A stretch of 64,000 nucleotides of DNA from Bemisia tabaci (GCF_918797505.1 NC_092793.1:78055912-78119911); one strand, 5' to 3'; shown: positions 12,601 to 24,100, counted from the first letter of the stretch. The notes: a model not told the origin generated them from the sequence alone. Program-made: numbers and translations.

Positions 12601-15600
12601 AGTGTTTTTAATGATTGACCCATACAGTGGGTGAGTCTAAAGCATTCTATTCTCGGTGTTCTTTCTTAAGATTGAATTTTTCTCAGATTTTTTATTTATT
12701 GGAAGATGAAAAAGCTTTCTCCTTCACTATCTGGCCAAATTTTACATTTTATTGAACTATCTGAAGAGAGAGAAAGACCTTCTTACCGCAAAACATATTT
12801 TTCTACGCATTGGCTAGGGAACAAGATTGTCTGTTTAAAAACTGACAATTTTATATGACGAAGAAAAAACTTTGCCACTTTTGTAATATTGAGGTTGTGT
12901 AAGCAATTCCTTTCATACAATACAGCACTCCCGTGCAGAATTGGAAAAAAACTAAAAATATCAGCTTGTGTATTTAATACTGTGGAATGCGGCAAAGTCG
13001 GTAACTCATTTTACACAAAATTGCCAGTTAGGCAACGTTATTCTTTAGTCATCAATGAGTTTTAATGAGAGTTCTAACACAGTAAAAACCATTAGTAATC
13101 TGCAGATGAGACTAATCTAGAGATGAGCATCACTACTCACCAATATTTAATTCAACTTTCACCCGATAACCAATCATGCTTGGAGCTTGAATAGGGCCAA
13201 CAAGTTCACATGGCACACCGGCGAATTTCTTCTCTTGCGCCTCCAAGTGATTCATTAGTTCTGTCTTTGTTGCTTCATCAGAGGTTCTGCCATTCACTAG
13301 ACTTTCATGGATACTTTTCAGAACTGACACAGCTTTTTCTTTTTTACCTTTTAGCTGCGAAAATAATATTAAAAATGGAGTGATTGCACCAGTTATTTTA
13401 ATTAATTTTCAGACAGTGGACATCAAAATAAGTTTACAAGATTTTTTCCTGACACAGTCAAGACCTGGAACACCACTAAATATTAATTTTAAAACTCAGG
13501 GTTACGTCAAAGCATTACATATTTTCTCTGTGTTATTAATCTCCCCACTGTTGAGCATTGATAAGTTTTGGTTTTATTGAGTCTTCTTTCCTTCAATTTT
13601 GTGATTATTTAATGTTAAATTTTTCTCTTTAAGATACTTAGATTCCATTTTTCAATAAGGAAACATGATTTAATCATGAAGGCACCTATCTTCAGAGAGG
13701 AACTTATTAACATGTATATTGCTTCTTAAATGAGCTGGCGAAAGCAATTTGCCGATTGCAAAATATGGTCCAATTATATTTTCTTCAGAGTTACCAGTTT
13801 ATCGGAATATTATAGCCACTACATCTAGTTTGTTAGCAAGACTTTTGAATTATACTTAATTTCAATTTTCTTCTCTGACGGCATTATGATTCCTCCTTGA
13901 GTTATATTTTATAATTTCCGAGTTTGGTTATTTTTCATGAGTAATAGATTTGAACTCAAACCCATTGTTTTTAGCTTATTTTTCCCAGCACTTGAATTTT
14001 TCGATAAAATTTTTCCTGTTTTATTTATGGGGTGTTAAATAGAAGTAATTATTTACATTATGGCTTCATAAGCATAAAAAATGAATTCTCAAAAATGTGT
14101 TGTAACAATCATATTATGATAATTTTATTCTCTTTTCCAGCAGCTTATCTCTGCATGACTCAACCACAATCATAATGGACGATTTCTGACACATTATACT
14201 GAGGAAAGCACTGTTATTATTTTTGCAAAACATACTATTACATTTTTTTTTGTATGTGAGTTGTAATTGGCTCTCCTGTACAAACTTTTACTTTCGAAAG
14301 AATTAATTTTATAGTAACCTTATTTAGTTTACACAGCCCTGAGTTACTGGTCAAGTTATAAAGCAATAAAATTACATACCTGTTCCTGATATGGCACATC
14401 CAACAAGGGAAGTTGTGAGTACTTCAGTGCCTCAGCTTGATCTTTGAAACCGGTTTTTGCTCTTTTAGAGTCTTCATCTCCTGAGTTATCATTTTCACGT
14501 TTAAGTCCACCGGTTTCGGCAAGATTTTTGGAAACCTAGAAAAAGAGGAGCTATGATGTAAAGAGTCAACTCAATGTTAAGGTTAATAGCAAAAAAACTA
14601 GGAAAAATTTACTGCTTGCTCGATTTAAGAATCAAAAAGAAAAAAAAAGTAGAACAAGAAACTATCGAAGCGCCTTTGAGTTTTCATTAATGAAGTTTAC
14701 AAAACAGTGCTGAAAAATAACAATTTTAAATTCAAAAGATGTTTCGAAAAGGTAAATATAGACCCGTGTATCCACGGCTAGATAGATAGGTATGTAAATT
14801 TAAAAAGCAGCAACACCTAATGAGAGAGAGAGCTGAGCTTTTTTTTTGGTCATTGAACCCAGGGATTCAGAAAATGTCTGATTTTGTGATGTATGCATTG
14901 TGATTAACTGCGAAAGAAAATCCTAAAATATAGCGGAAAATGAAACTTTGAGGAAATATTACAATTCTACATAAGAAAAGTCACTCTTTTCTGCCAATCA
15001 CTTTAGAAATTGAAAAAATGTAAATATTTTGCTGAGGGGGCAAAATGCTGGATAAATTATAATAATTCAGAACATGCTACACTCCTGTCATCACACAACT
15101 ACTTACATGACTTTATAAGAGTCTATATTTAAGATGACATCGCAAGGAAGAAAAGAAATTAACGTCCAGGGTTGATTAGAGGGGGGAGGGGGAGGGGGGT
15201 GATAATGTTCAAAAGGATTAACAAGTGGACGTATATCTGTCAAACAGAACTGTAGATGAGTGGGAAAGATGGGGTGTGCTCTAGAAAGCTGCATAGAAAG
15301 CAATGTTAAAATGGACAAGATTCCATTCCGAGAAATGGAACAGCGGAATTTCACATTCTACCAAACAGAACTATATCGACGGTGTAAGTCGGCAATCACA
15401 TAATTCGGTTTGCAACGTCGCAGACTTCCTGTCATACTTTTTTTAAACGGAAAACTACTCAACGGAAATTCTTTAAAACTGCCGTGATTTTACTTCTCTG
15501 TGCAAAGAAAATTCTGCATAAACTTCAAGGAATGATGTCAATTTGTTCTCCTTTAAAAAATTAACATAGAGGCAGAGATTTTCAGACACCGCAAACAAGT

Positions 15601-17755
15601 TATGTGATTGCCGAATTACACCGTCAATATGCCGACTGAATGTGGCACTCATGAGCTATGCACATGTGACAGGAGCGTTGTGGAAAGGGATCATAAAATA
15701 AAGACTCCGGACGTCAATCCCAATACCAAATCTGTCACCACTGTCGTTGACACTTTATAATTCCTAGTCATTCTTACAGACCTCAACTAACGAGCAAACC
15801 CCTTCTTTCTCACCTGTCTCTAGTTCCGTTTGGCAGAAATATGTCTAAGTAATCCCAGGTCTTCCAAGACAAATGTCCAAGGCCAAAAAAGCAAAAACCA
15901 AGGCCTATGATAGGATGCTGAGGAAGAATGGGAAAACGAAAGTTGTCCGCCAATTTATGGACGGCTGGTGTTGAGTGGGCGTGGGCCCTCTGGGTCTTTC
16001 TGATGACTTCCAAGGGATACATTAAGAGATTCTGATGTCCACATATAAAATTTTAGATGCTAGACAGACATGCAGTTCATTTTTTTTTTTTGCGTGAACT
16101 TATTTGGCGTGGACTCTGGCCACAGGGAGAGTGAAATAAAAAGTTGGACGGTTATAACACAAGTAGGAAGTGAGTGAAGATTAGGTCAGCAATTGAAATT
16201 ACCACAGCTTTAAGATTTCTGCCTCTCCATAGGAATCCATTCAGGGCACCTGCAGCTTCTTCAGCATCCTTGTCTTTGTTGAATATAAGCATTAGTCTAC
16301 CTTCCAGGCGGTTCTGATTTTTGTGAAAAGGTTTTACTCTCAGTATATCTAAGTTTAATTGTTCCGTCAACACTCTCCTGAAGTCCTATGAAAAAAATTG
16401 TGAAGAAATAACAAACATTAAAAAATGTCTCATTCATGGGTCCTGGGTTGCTTAGCCTGCAAAACTGAAAAATATGACTACACCTCATTTTTGTCAACTC
16501 CAGAAGCTATCCATAACGTTCTTCTTTTAGCAGTCACTTCTACCTTGAATTATTTGAGAACTTACTAAATGCGAATAAGACATTCTTAACACCGCCCTGA
16601 AGGATCCCTGCTTTGCTTGATCATGAACTGTTTTATAATCGGCTTTAATACTTAGGAATGCTGTTGAATCGACAAGGTATCATTAAAAATAACATTTCAC
16701 CTTCTGAGAAATATTTACAATGATTGACCTTTTTGATAAATTAGCAATCAACTCTTGCCGGTGGTAAAATTAAAATTTCTAGAGCTCGCCCATCGTATGT
16801 TCAGACAAACGTCAAAGTATTGTTTACGTCACCACTCATCAGTGGTGCCGTCTGACTGCATGTAAGTATTTAACTTGTTGAGTGCCACCAGATTAGAGCT
16901 AATCAGGGATTAACGTTTATCTTAACATACAATGCGCGAGCTCCGGGGGCCTGCAATCTGCGGTTCAATTGTGCTTTATAAACACGACAAGCCTCGAGAT
17001 GTCACATTATTAATCCGCAGAGGTGGACAGGCAGGCAGGAAAATTCCTGGTGGGCTGATTGATAGTTAGGATAGATTTGAACCGGTTGTCTCCTTCACAG
17101 TGAAAAACCAACTGAGGGGTTTGGAAGACAAGACGTGAAAGTGCAGTTTTTGCAATTTCAGGAAATACGTCTTTAAAGTTTCAAAATTACACGAAGCCGT
17201 ACGGCTGAAAGGAAGTAGAAACTCACTTTTTAATGCTACAAAGTTGGATTTTGGTTGTGAATTTTTCACAGAATTTGCTTTTAAACTAGTCTTAGTTGAG
17301 TTAATGAATATCTAAATTTTTTTAAAAACAGACCAAAATTGGCCAATCCAAGCACTAATAGGCAAGTTTTCGTTGTCACTTTTTCGGAGACAGTTGACGC
17401 AAGATCCAGATCATGTTCTTGCATGGTTTAAATAAAAGCTTTCTAGGTAGAACCAGAAGACTTAAATGTATCGGAGTTGATCCCTTTCTGGACAGATTTT
17501 CGGGGGAAAACCCGAATATTATGACTGATGAAGAAAGAAGTGAGTACTTACTGTCAGTGAATATCGTTGGGGTAATCCAAACACAATAACTCTTGGTTGA
17601 TTGTTCCATTTCTCTTTCTGCTTCTGACTCCTTTTCCTGGGTTTGAAGGGAGTCAAAGGCTTGAATTTCCCCAAAGTTTGCTCGTAAAGATTAAACAGAT
17701 TTAAACCGCCGGGTATGTTACCAGCGGCGTCGGCTTGTCCACTTTGGTCTTGCAT
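6465..17755 (-). CDS. TRMT2A: TRMT2A-type tRNA (uracil-5-)-methyltransferase paralogue, copy 1: complete, catalytic residues lost
   Basis: Nine exons join in frame: 17755-17552, 16385-16203, 14535-14380, 13354-13141, 11968-11844, 10476-10220, 9630-9399, 8495-8303 and 6697-6465. The total is 1797 nt, 598 aa plus stop; all introns are GT-AG. Domains: an N-terminal RRM (about residues 50-129), a linker, then a TrmA-type m5U methyltransferase with AdoMet loop DIGCGVG (443-449) and DPPR (515-518). Human TRMT2A is about 625 aa with the same order and makes m5U54 in cytosolic tRNA. Known family: a Cys in an SCNP motif attacks uracil C6 and a Glu near the C-terminus is the base (E. coli TrmA C324, E358). 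Here SCNP reads THSP (His543, codon 6635-6633) and the Glu position is Ser586 (6506-6504). The QxN motif is shifted by one. Inference: a pseudoenzyme, perhaps kept for RNA binding, or an early pseudogene. The start is the first in-frame ATG after an upstream TTG. Confidence 0.85.
6808..7061. mobile_element. TA-flanked MITE, copy A (TRMT2A copy 1 intron 8)
   Basis: 254 bp with inverted ends TCGACGGTGTAAGTCGGCAA / TCGACGGTGAAAGCCGGCAA extending for about 30-40 bp, flanked by TA on both sides, as expected of a Tc1/mariner-type target. Nearly identical over its whole length to 15376-15627. No coding capacity. Confidence 0.7.
7130..7824. repeat. Possible decayed element with short inverted ends
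   Basis: GCAAATAGTGAATTTT at 7130 is repeated inverted at the right end (AAAATTCACTATTTGC, ending 7824). The phrase GTGAATAATTG occurs near both ends. Inside, at about 7499-7573, GCTTGACTGCCCGCGCAGTTAC-like arms form a hairpin. Boundaries are uncertain. Confidence 0.3.
8303..8495 (-). CDS. TRMT2A: TRMT2A copy 1 exon 8 (DPPR motif)
   Basis: CTCTCTTTCAG acceptor, phase 0 entry, phase 1 exit at GTAAGT. Runs from NAGEVIGFDTNERAID to ITAIVDPPRLGL; the DPPR motif of the methyltransferase is conserved, although the usual Ala after it is Leu. Confidence 0.85.
9399..9630 (-). CDS. TRMT2A: TRMT2A copy 1 exon 7 (AdoMet-binding loop)
   Basis: Enters in phase 2 after TCTCTTCTCAG and leaves in phase 0 at GTAATC. 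Contains SSFFQNIKAGEVLL, where the family has FFQxN (the Gln is displaced by one in an ungapped alignment), and LIDIGCGVGTIGLLLAK, the AdoMet loop, which is intact. Confidence 0.85.
10220..10476 (-). CDS. TRMT2A: TRMT2A copy 1 exon 6
   Basis: Phase 0 entry, phase 2 exit; the donor is GTTTGA, the weakest of this gene. Contains QKYVENSQLDVYSEETHQGH, paralogous to EKYVQNSSLDIYDPEHHSGH in copy 2 exon 58708-58961. Confidence 0.8.
10868..11065. mobile_element. MITE-like fold-back element (TRMT2A copy 1 intron 5)
   Basis: 198 bp. The left end TGGAGGTGTCGCCAGTTAAG and the reversed right end TGGAGCTGTCGTCAGCTAAG match over about 40 bp and share CAGTTGTTTACTT. No clear target duplication and no coding capacity. 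Confidence 0.6.
11844..11968 (-). CDS. TRMT2A: TRMT2A copy 1 exon 5
   Basis: CTCACAACAG acceptor, phase 1 entry, phase 0 exit, donor GTAACT. GLDENGKKTVGYF matches GLDENKRKTVGFR in copy 2 exon 60482-60609. Confidence 0.8.
13141..13354 (-). CDS. TRMT2A: TRMT2A copy 1 exon 4
   Basis: Begins LKGKKEKAVSVLKSI and ends KVELNIG in phase 1 at a GTGAGT donor. Carries CELVGPIQAPSMIGYRVKVE, the 'GYRNK' segment that starts the TrmA-fold N-terminal lobe; the paralogous exon is 61043-61238. Confidence 0.8.
14380..14535 (-). CDS. TRMT2A: TRMT2A copy 1 exon 3 (linker)
   Basis: TTTTCTAG acceptor, 52 codons, phase 0 at both ends, donor GTATGT. Polar, charged linker ending in LPLLDVPYQEQ, which resembles the conserved 'PL...PYxEQ' entry to the catalytic region. 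Confidence 0.75.
15181..15199 (+). repeat. G-rich tract, possible G-quadruplex
   Basis: GGGGGGAGGGGGAGGGGGG inside intron 2 of TRMT2A copy 1; the pre-mRNA strand is the C-rich complement. Three long G runs separated by single A residues could fold as a quadruplex in DNA. This is a sequence observation only. Confidence 0.5.
15376..15627. mobile_element. TA-flanked MITE, copy B (TRMT2A copy 1 intron 2)
   Basis: 252 bp, same orientation and sequence as 6808-7061 apart from scattered substitutions and small gaps, flanked by TA at 15374-15375 and 15628-15629. The left inverted end is intact (TCGACGGTGTAAGTCGGCAA); the right end has one substitution (CCGTCAA). Confidence 0.7.
16203..16385 (-). CDS. 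TRMT2A: TRMT2A copy 1 exon 2 (rest of RRM)
   Basis: TTTTTTCATAG acceptor, then DFRRVLTEQLNLDILRVKPF; 61 codons, phase 0 at both ends, donor GTAATT. Contains GRLMLIFNKDKDAEEAAGAL, an RNP1-like strand and helix 2 of the RRM. Confidence 0.75.
17552..17755 (-). CDS. TRMT2A: TRMT2A copy 1 exon 1 (N-terminus, first part of RRM)
   Basis: ATG at 17755; 68 codons from MQDQSGQADAAGNIPGG to YSLT, ending phase 0 at a GTAAGT donor. The basic stretch PRKRSQKQKEKW precedes RVIVFGLPQRY, which fits the first beta strand (RNP2) of an RRM. Confidence 0.75.
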
Positions 17756-18002
17756 ATTCCCCAAAATTGGATAACTAACGGCGAAAGCACAAAATGTAGA
17801 AGAGGGAAGATTTGTGGTAAAAGTTCACTCGAATGAAACCAGCTGGGCGCTCAATGGGAAGAGTGTAACAGATTAAAAAATCTTGGAAAACTCAAAAAAA
17901 GCTTGACTTCGAAATGCCTGATGGAGGAAGAGAACCAAACCAAAAAAGAATCAACAAAACCGAGTACGCATGTAAACAAGGTCGACGCATTTCGTACCCT
18001 CT

Positions 18003-18010
18003 TGACGTCA
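18003..18010. promoter_or_regulatory. CRE-type palindrome TGACGTCA upstream of TRMT2A copy 1
   Basis: A perfect TGACGTCA, the CREB/ATF consensus, lies about 250 bp upstream of the copy 1 start codon. An eight-base site can occur by chance, and similar sites occur in nearby repeats (4622, 18682), so a promoter role is only a suggestion. Confidence 0.25.
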
Positions 18011-18051
18011 CACGAAGGAAAATCCCAAGGCGGTTAAACAGTCATTAAGAC

Positions 18052-18742
18052 GCGTTGTTAAAGTCCACAACTGCCCAACGAAAATTACCCGCTGAGCGTT
18101 GAGCTCAACGAAAGCGTTGGTAAATTCTGGTGGATTTACCCGTTTTCCAAGATGGCTGCTCAGCAAACTGCCCAACAGCTCAGCGAGGTTTTTGGCTGCT
18201 GTGGACCGCTGCCGAGTTTGCTGGATTGTTATTCCGCCATTTTTTTCTCACTTTAACCTCACACCACGCAACGCACTTTGCCGGTTGCCAGTCAGTCTAG
18301 GGAGAATTGCTTGTTTTGTTTGTTCTTTCCTCTTCCTCCGCGAGTTCCGTTGTGCTCTGCTCTTATTCTTTTTACGAAGATGTGGGTCCTCATTCGATTG
18401 AATGTCATTACTTTAAAAGTGGAACTGCCAGAGCAGTTTCCATGAGCATATTATCCTCTTCTTCGTCAATCATGTCAAACACTAAAATAATGCTTCACAG
18501 AAGATTGAGAAGATTCTTTCGAACGAAAAAAGCTTTGACTTTGTCACCGGCACATATGTCAAAAATTTCATTATCAATTTCACAACATCAACATAACCTC
18601 CAAATCATCTCAATCCAACGGGAATTTAACAACGGAACCAAGATTTTCTTCCGTCCGTTGAGCTGACGTCGTCGTTGAGATGACGTCAATCCTGCGGAGA
18701 GTCAGCCATTTTCGTTGGGCAGCAAAAGTAATTTAACAACGC
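18052..18742. mobile_element. Inverted-repeat element upstream of TRMT2A copy 1
   Basis: The left end GCGTTGTTAAAG matches the reversed right end GCGTTGTTAAATT, and further in both arms carry CTGCCCAACGAAAAT, followed by GAGCTCAACG-type sequence. About 690 bp. The open frames inside (up to 119 codons) resemble nothing I know. No clear target duplication. Confidence 0.5.
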
Positions 18743-20497
18743 ACCTTTAGTTTTCAAAATGGCGGCTTAAATTGAAATTGCAACTAAAGTAGCCATATTG
18801 TATACGTCACCTTGGTCCCGCGTCACCCCTGCTGACCCCTGCGGATAATAGGTTACCATTTAGAAAAAGTTACGGACCGCCGACCGCCGTCCGTCCTTCC
18901 CCTCAGGTGAATGCCCCCCCCCCCCCCCCACCTTCCAGAAATTAAGCAATCCAGGAGTGAATTTTTGGCTACATATTTTATGGAGTAAAATTGGGTTTAC
19001 ACTTTGCAAGTAGGAACTCCAAAAATAACGCATGTAGTAATAATTGGATTGAGTTAAGCAGAAAGGAACCAACCCTGATTTTGGAAAAAATTGAGTTATG
19101 AGTGGTTTTGAACTCAACCACTGCTCTACTAAGTATGTATCGCCAAAAATTCAAAGTTTTTGTTGGAGCAAATTTTGCAGAAATTGAACTTGAAGTTTAT
19201 ATTTTACATTGAGTCTTATGCAGGAGCCAATCTTTAAACCTCTTTTTCTTGGTTCGATCCCGATGTGGCTTGGTTCCTTTCTGTTTAACTCCGTCCAATT
19301 TACCTATGCAACAATGTACACCTATGTTTTTACGGATGAACCGGAAATTGTAGTTTCCAAGAGCAAAATGTAGTCCAATTACACTCCTGGTGAAATACTT
19401 AAGTATGAGAGTCTTGAAAAAAGACTACTTTTTTAAGAGTTCTTTAACATTTTTTTCAAATATTTTTAGAACTGAAAAACTAGAATTGATGTTTTGGGAG
19501 TATCTTAACACTTATTTACTTACTTAAATTTTATTAAAATAAAACTTTACTTCTCATAAATTTAACTTAAAAATACTCAAAAAGGATTTCCGAAATGAAA
19601 GGTATACTTGAAAGTTTTTTTGAGACTTGTTTTTTCATTTAGGAATTCTCGAAAAAATTTTCAAACGGTCATTAAAACATCTAGGGAATCAAAAGCCTTA
19701 AAAAAATTACTGACTGCAAGATTCCTGATTTTCGGTAAACCTCCAAAATTTTGCCAGAAGCCAACAATCAAATGATGATTACTTGGAGAAAAGTAAAAAT
19801 TACTTGACAATGGATACTTATTCTACAATTATGGACTGTACTGCATCACTCTAGTAATGACCAAGGAGAAGATAAATCAATTTTTCTACAGAGACCAATA
19901 TCATCTCCCTAAGACAAACCGTTCACGAAAAATGCGAATTTCAACTACAATGCTAATATTGTCAGTGTTTTGGACTCGGGGAGTGATCCTCTGTCACCCC
20001 TAAAAATATTTCTAAGATTTGGCTGAGGTTGAAAATGGCAGATTTTGAATAAGGTCCTTTGTTGCTAAAGTCTCAAAATTAGTCCTCATCATGTTGAAAT
20101 GTCACAAATTTTTCAAAGTGCTCAGCAGAAAATGGTTTGAATTTTTTGAATCCATCCATTTCAGAGGATTTTGAGCTGAAAATCCACAATTTTTGTGCGG
20201 AAACAAATGGAAAATTCTCTTTAGAAAGCTTCAAATTACTTTCAAATAGAGATAGAATTTAAACATTTCCTGGGAGAGGCCCCTCGTACTTCCCTTCGTA
20301 CTTGAGGGTATTTCATACCTCCAGAGCCCCTGGTGATAGGGAGGCCAGGCACCCCTACAAAAATAACTAAGCTACGCCTAGGAGGCCGCCTCAGTGGCTT
20401 GTGATCAAAGATGCAACAAATGAAATGCAAAAGTCCATCTTAAAAACAAAAATATCTATTTACAAAGACAACCATAAAAAAATACAAACAAAATGTA
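18743..20497. other. Intergenic DNA between the two TRMT2A copies; no gene seen
   Basis: AT-rich with a run of 16 C at 18914-18929, which is prone to slippage and sequencing error. I see no recognisable peptide with splice context. Confidence 0.45.
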
Positions 20498-20729
20498 CTA
20501 GTCAATGGAACCTTTCTGACTCCCAAAGGGTTTCCTCTCATTGATCAGCCAATTTATAGGTAGTTCTCCATCGATTCCCACATAAGAACGCTCTTGCCTT
20601 AGATCTGTTGGATCTCTAGTTGTCGCTGTTGATGATTTGGAGCTAAGTTTTTACTGGTTGCTTGTACCAAAAAATCTTCCAGTGAGCTCTGATCAATTAC
20701 TTTCAGAGCACATATTTCTTTTGGTGGCG
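20498..20729 (-). pseudogene. Unidentified coding-like segment in two frames
   Basis: On the - strand a possible acceptor (TTGATTGAACAG, ending 20730) is followed by PPKEICALKVIDQSSLEDFL and on to a stop at 20601-20599. A second frame, open from about 20642 to a stop at 20500-20498, reads RDPTDLRQERSYVGIDGELP then INWLINERKPFGSQ. Both look protein-like in composition, and one frame takes over where the other ends, which would fit a frameshifted gene remnant or terminal exons of an unknown gene. It lies just downstream of the TRMT2A copy 2 stop. I do not recognise the family. Confidence 0.3.
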
Positions 20730-20835
20730 CTGTTCAATCAAAAATTCTTTCTCGGATGAAGTATTGTATGGAAGACTTTAAAATGATAAATTCTTCAAAG
20801 CAAACCTAAGTACAGTTATTTAAACCCTGTTAAAT

Positions 20836-21116
20836 TCAGGATTCAAGATTGGCTGTAAGGTTATTTTCGTTCATCAAAAGCGTTGAGTCGTCAAGTCGTT
20901 CAAAATAAACAACAAGTTCAAAATGAGGAGTATGCGGAAACATATCAACAACAACAGCTCTCCGAGGAAAGAATGGATTATTTTGTAGTGTTTTCGAGGG
21001 TGGACGGCAAAGAGCCACAAAGTTTTCCATCACTGATTTCGCAGTTGGGTTGCAAGACAAATAGACCAGTTTGTTCAACTTTTCTGTTTTTCTCAACATT
21101 GCTACCGCGTCTCGAT
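20836..21116 (-). CDS. TRMT2A: TRMT2A copy 2, last exon with catalytic Cys and Glu
   Basis: CTTCTGGACAG acceptor after a 12-base T tract, phase 1 entry. Contains NKLVYLSCNPTAKSVMENF and DMFPHTPHFELVVYFER and ends NENNLTANLES, stop at 20838-20836. Confidence 0.85.
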
Positions 21117-24100
21117 CTGTCCAGAAGAAAAAAAAAAAAGTTACAAGCATTTCAAAAACAGAACTCAAGAGGAACAACTGAGAATATGATACTATCTTTT
21201 TATTCATCAGCCAAAATTAGTCATTTACTGAGACGGTTTATTGTCCTGAATTGTCCCTCAGTCACACACGAAACACTAGAAGTGGAATGCTCTTTCTTGC
21301 ATCTAGAGGAGGTCTTACAAGGATAGGTCTTGTAGTATTCCACCTAGATTTTGATCCAAGTATGGCCAAAAGTTTCCTCAACAAAACTGTTAGACCCCTA
21401 ATTCGCCATTTTTGCAAATGAGCCCTTGAAGACCCGAAAATAGTTTTCAAAATATATGCAAAGAGGGTCGTTTGCTGAAGCGGCAAAGTAATGCCCCTTT
21501 AGTTACACCACAAAACAAGTCTAGCGGCTCAGAGGATTGCGTAGCAGCTGAGAGGTCTGCATTTCGGATATTGATAATGCAACATACTTTTAATCGTCTC
21601 TGTAACGTAGTGCTTGACTATTTTTTACTTACTTCCAACTGCAAACATAACTATTATTTTTAAATATATACATGCAAACGATGATTATTTATTACTTGGT
21701 TAATTATTGATCTGGTAATGCTGTTGTCAATAAAAAATAAGAAAAAAGAAAAAAAGAAGCTGCAAAAAAATGCAGCAGACGCGTAAGGTATCTTCTTCAA
21801 TCAACAATCGCCTTGCTTTAGTCCATAATTGCGCTCATGAATTGAACTACCAAAGAAGAATTAGAACAATAAGGAGAAAAAGCTAAAACAAAAATTAGGA
21901 ATTACGTTATATTTTGAAAACTTGTGAAGCTAGACAATGCTCATTTGATCAACATTAATTAATAGAATTGATAATCATTGATTTTCTACTGAATAAATGT
22001 TTAAAAAAAGAGTTCTGTGCGCTGTTGGAAGAGAGTGAGAAAACGTCAAGCAAAACAATCACAGAGACGAAAAAAAATTATGTTAGACTGAAAGGAATTT
22101 AATGACAGACTTCTTCAAACGTATGCAGCTCTAAGCCATTATACTCCTTCAGGGCCAAAAAGCAAAGAGTATTTTGCCACTTCAGTAAGAGGCTCTCTTT
22201 GCTAATTTTTTGACATCTCTCTAAGGGTCTTCCGAGGCCCGTTTGCCAGAGCAGAAAAGTAGTGTCTGATAGTTTCGTGGAAAGAAAATTTTGGCCAAAA
22301 TCCGATCAAAATCTAAGTGAAATACTATATGACCTAAGTTTGTGATGGTGTGTCTATTCAGACAGTGACAAAAAAAAAAGAAAAGGATACTCTTAAGCTA
22401 ATTGCTATTGAGCAAATTGATGATGGAACTGTTGCCATAAAATCCCAAAAAAGCAACAAAAATACAAATTGCTGATTTCACATCTTATTTGGGAAGTGTT
22501 TCTCGACCAATTATTCAGGAGATTAACAGAATTGAATTTTCCACTGAGTTTACAGATTGAATTCTGCTAAATCTCTAAGGCTGGCTTGATTTTCTTTAAA
22601 ATTAATACTTAACATTCATGACACAATCATGTAGATTTTTCATTTTAAATTCAGTGAACACGTAAGAATCCTGAGGTGACCACAAAGAACATGCAGGTAA
22701 ATCATTTGTCCAAATAAAAAGGTAAATTCGAGAATGAAAATTATCTTGAAATAAATTAATGAAAAGGCATGTTGACTTACGCAATCCGGCCCGCGGGGGG
22801 TCAACAATTGCAACTATATCCTCATGTTTATCAGGGCCTCTCATAAGCACAGATGACAGGATTTGTTCTGCTCGTCCGGAAAAAAATGAGCAGTTGGAGA
22901 CATTATTCCGCTTCCCATTCCTCGTTGCATCTTCTATCGCATCTGTGTCGATGTCTAGACCAAATATCCATTTAGCATTCTACAAAGCAAAAATAATCTC
23001 ATTACTTTGTCAATGAAACACCAGGTTAAGGAATTAAGATCAAATTACATGTTCGTTTGACTGATATGTTTTTCGAGGGAAAATTTGTCGCCAATATTGG
23101 GACATCGGAGGAGGTGAAAATGACAAGTTTTAAGAGTTGATGAATGAATGCTGCGGTAGAGACTTCCCAGTTGATTCTAACCCAATCCAACCCAACTCAA
23201 CCTGACCTAACTTGAAAACCTTGAGAATAGCTGTTTCAGTGTGCCACAGTTTATGGCACTATAAAAAAAAAATAAAAAGGAATTTTCCAAGTAAAAACAG
23301 TGTTTCATGGCACCATGAGTTGTGACGCACTGCACTAAGTCCTACTGAGGAGGTGTTTCATAGCGCAAACTGTAGCGCATTGAACTGACACCATTGCATC
23401 ACAAAATGAAACTAACGATCTACTTTTAGTCTTAAATTTTTCAAAAATATATCTCATTGGGAAAATGCTTGATTTTCTTCTTGGCCGACTTCTTCAAGTC
23501 ATGATATGTTGTGATAATGTGACATGATAAGGTCCATTTGTGTATACTCAAAAGTTAGTTTCATCATATATCAGAGACAGGGGGGGTTGAAAAATTCGGG
23601 AGCTTTGTCTAAACAAGTCAAATTCTAACTGACAGCTTCCTCAGACAACTTTGTCAGCTTCCTCGGACAACTTTGTCAGCTTCCTCAGACAACTTTGGCA
23701 GCTCCCAGTGTTCTGCCTTTTCCCTAAAATTTTAGGAGCCACCTTGGTCGCAAAGCTCAATTTCTGGGAGCCATCTACAATTTTTTTGAAGCCACATTGA
23801 CTTCCAGCATGTGTATTACGGCAAATAAAACTGTAAGTTTTAAAAAAACGATGGGGTGCAGCAGCTTTTCTAGGTGCTATGATGGCCAAGCTTCCCCAAT
23901 TTATAGGCGCATGGTGCATGGGGAAGGCAGAATACTGCCAGCTTCCTTAAGTCTCTGGTAAAATTTTCTTGGCAAATGAGCAGTGTTATTTCTCGGTGGA
24001 CCAAGTGGCATTATTACATTTCTTTTTTTTCACTGTGTGAGAGATTGAATAAGGGGCATTATTTACCTGAGCCAAAGACAAGCCTATTGTTCCTGCTCCA

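Noticed and set aside
17755..17764. Start of TRMT2A copy 1 at the TTG at 17764
   Set aside because: Eukaryotic initiation at TTG is rare, and an in-frame ATG follows three codons later at 17755; no conserved residues are lost.
18099..18666. Open frames of 100 and 119 codons as genes upstream of TRMT2A copy 1
   Set aside because: They lie wholly within the inverted-repeat element 18052-18742 and the peptides show no recognisable domain.
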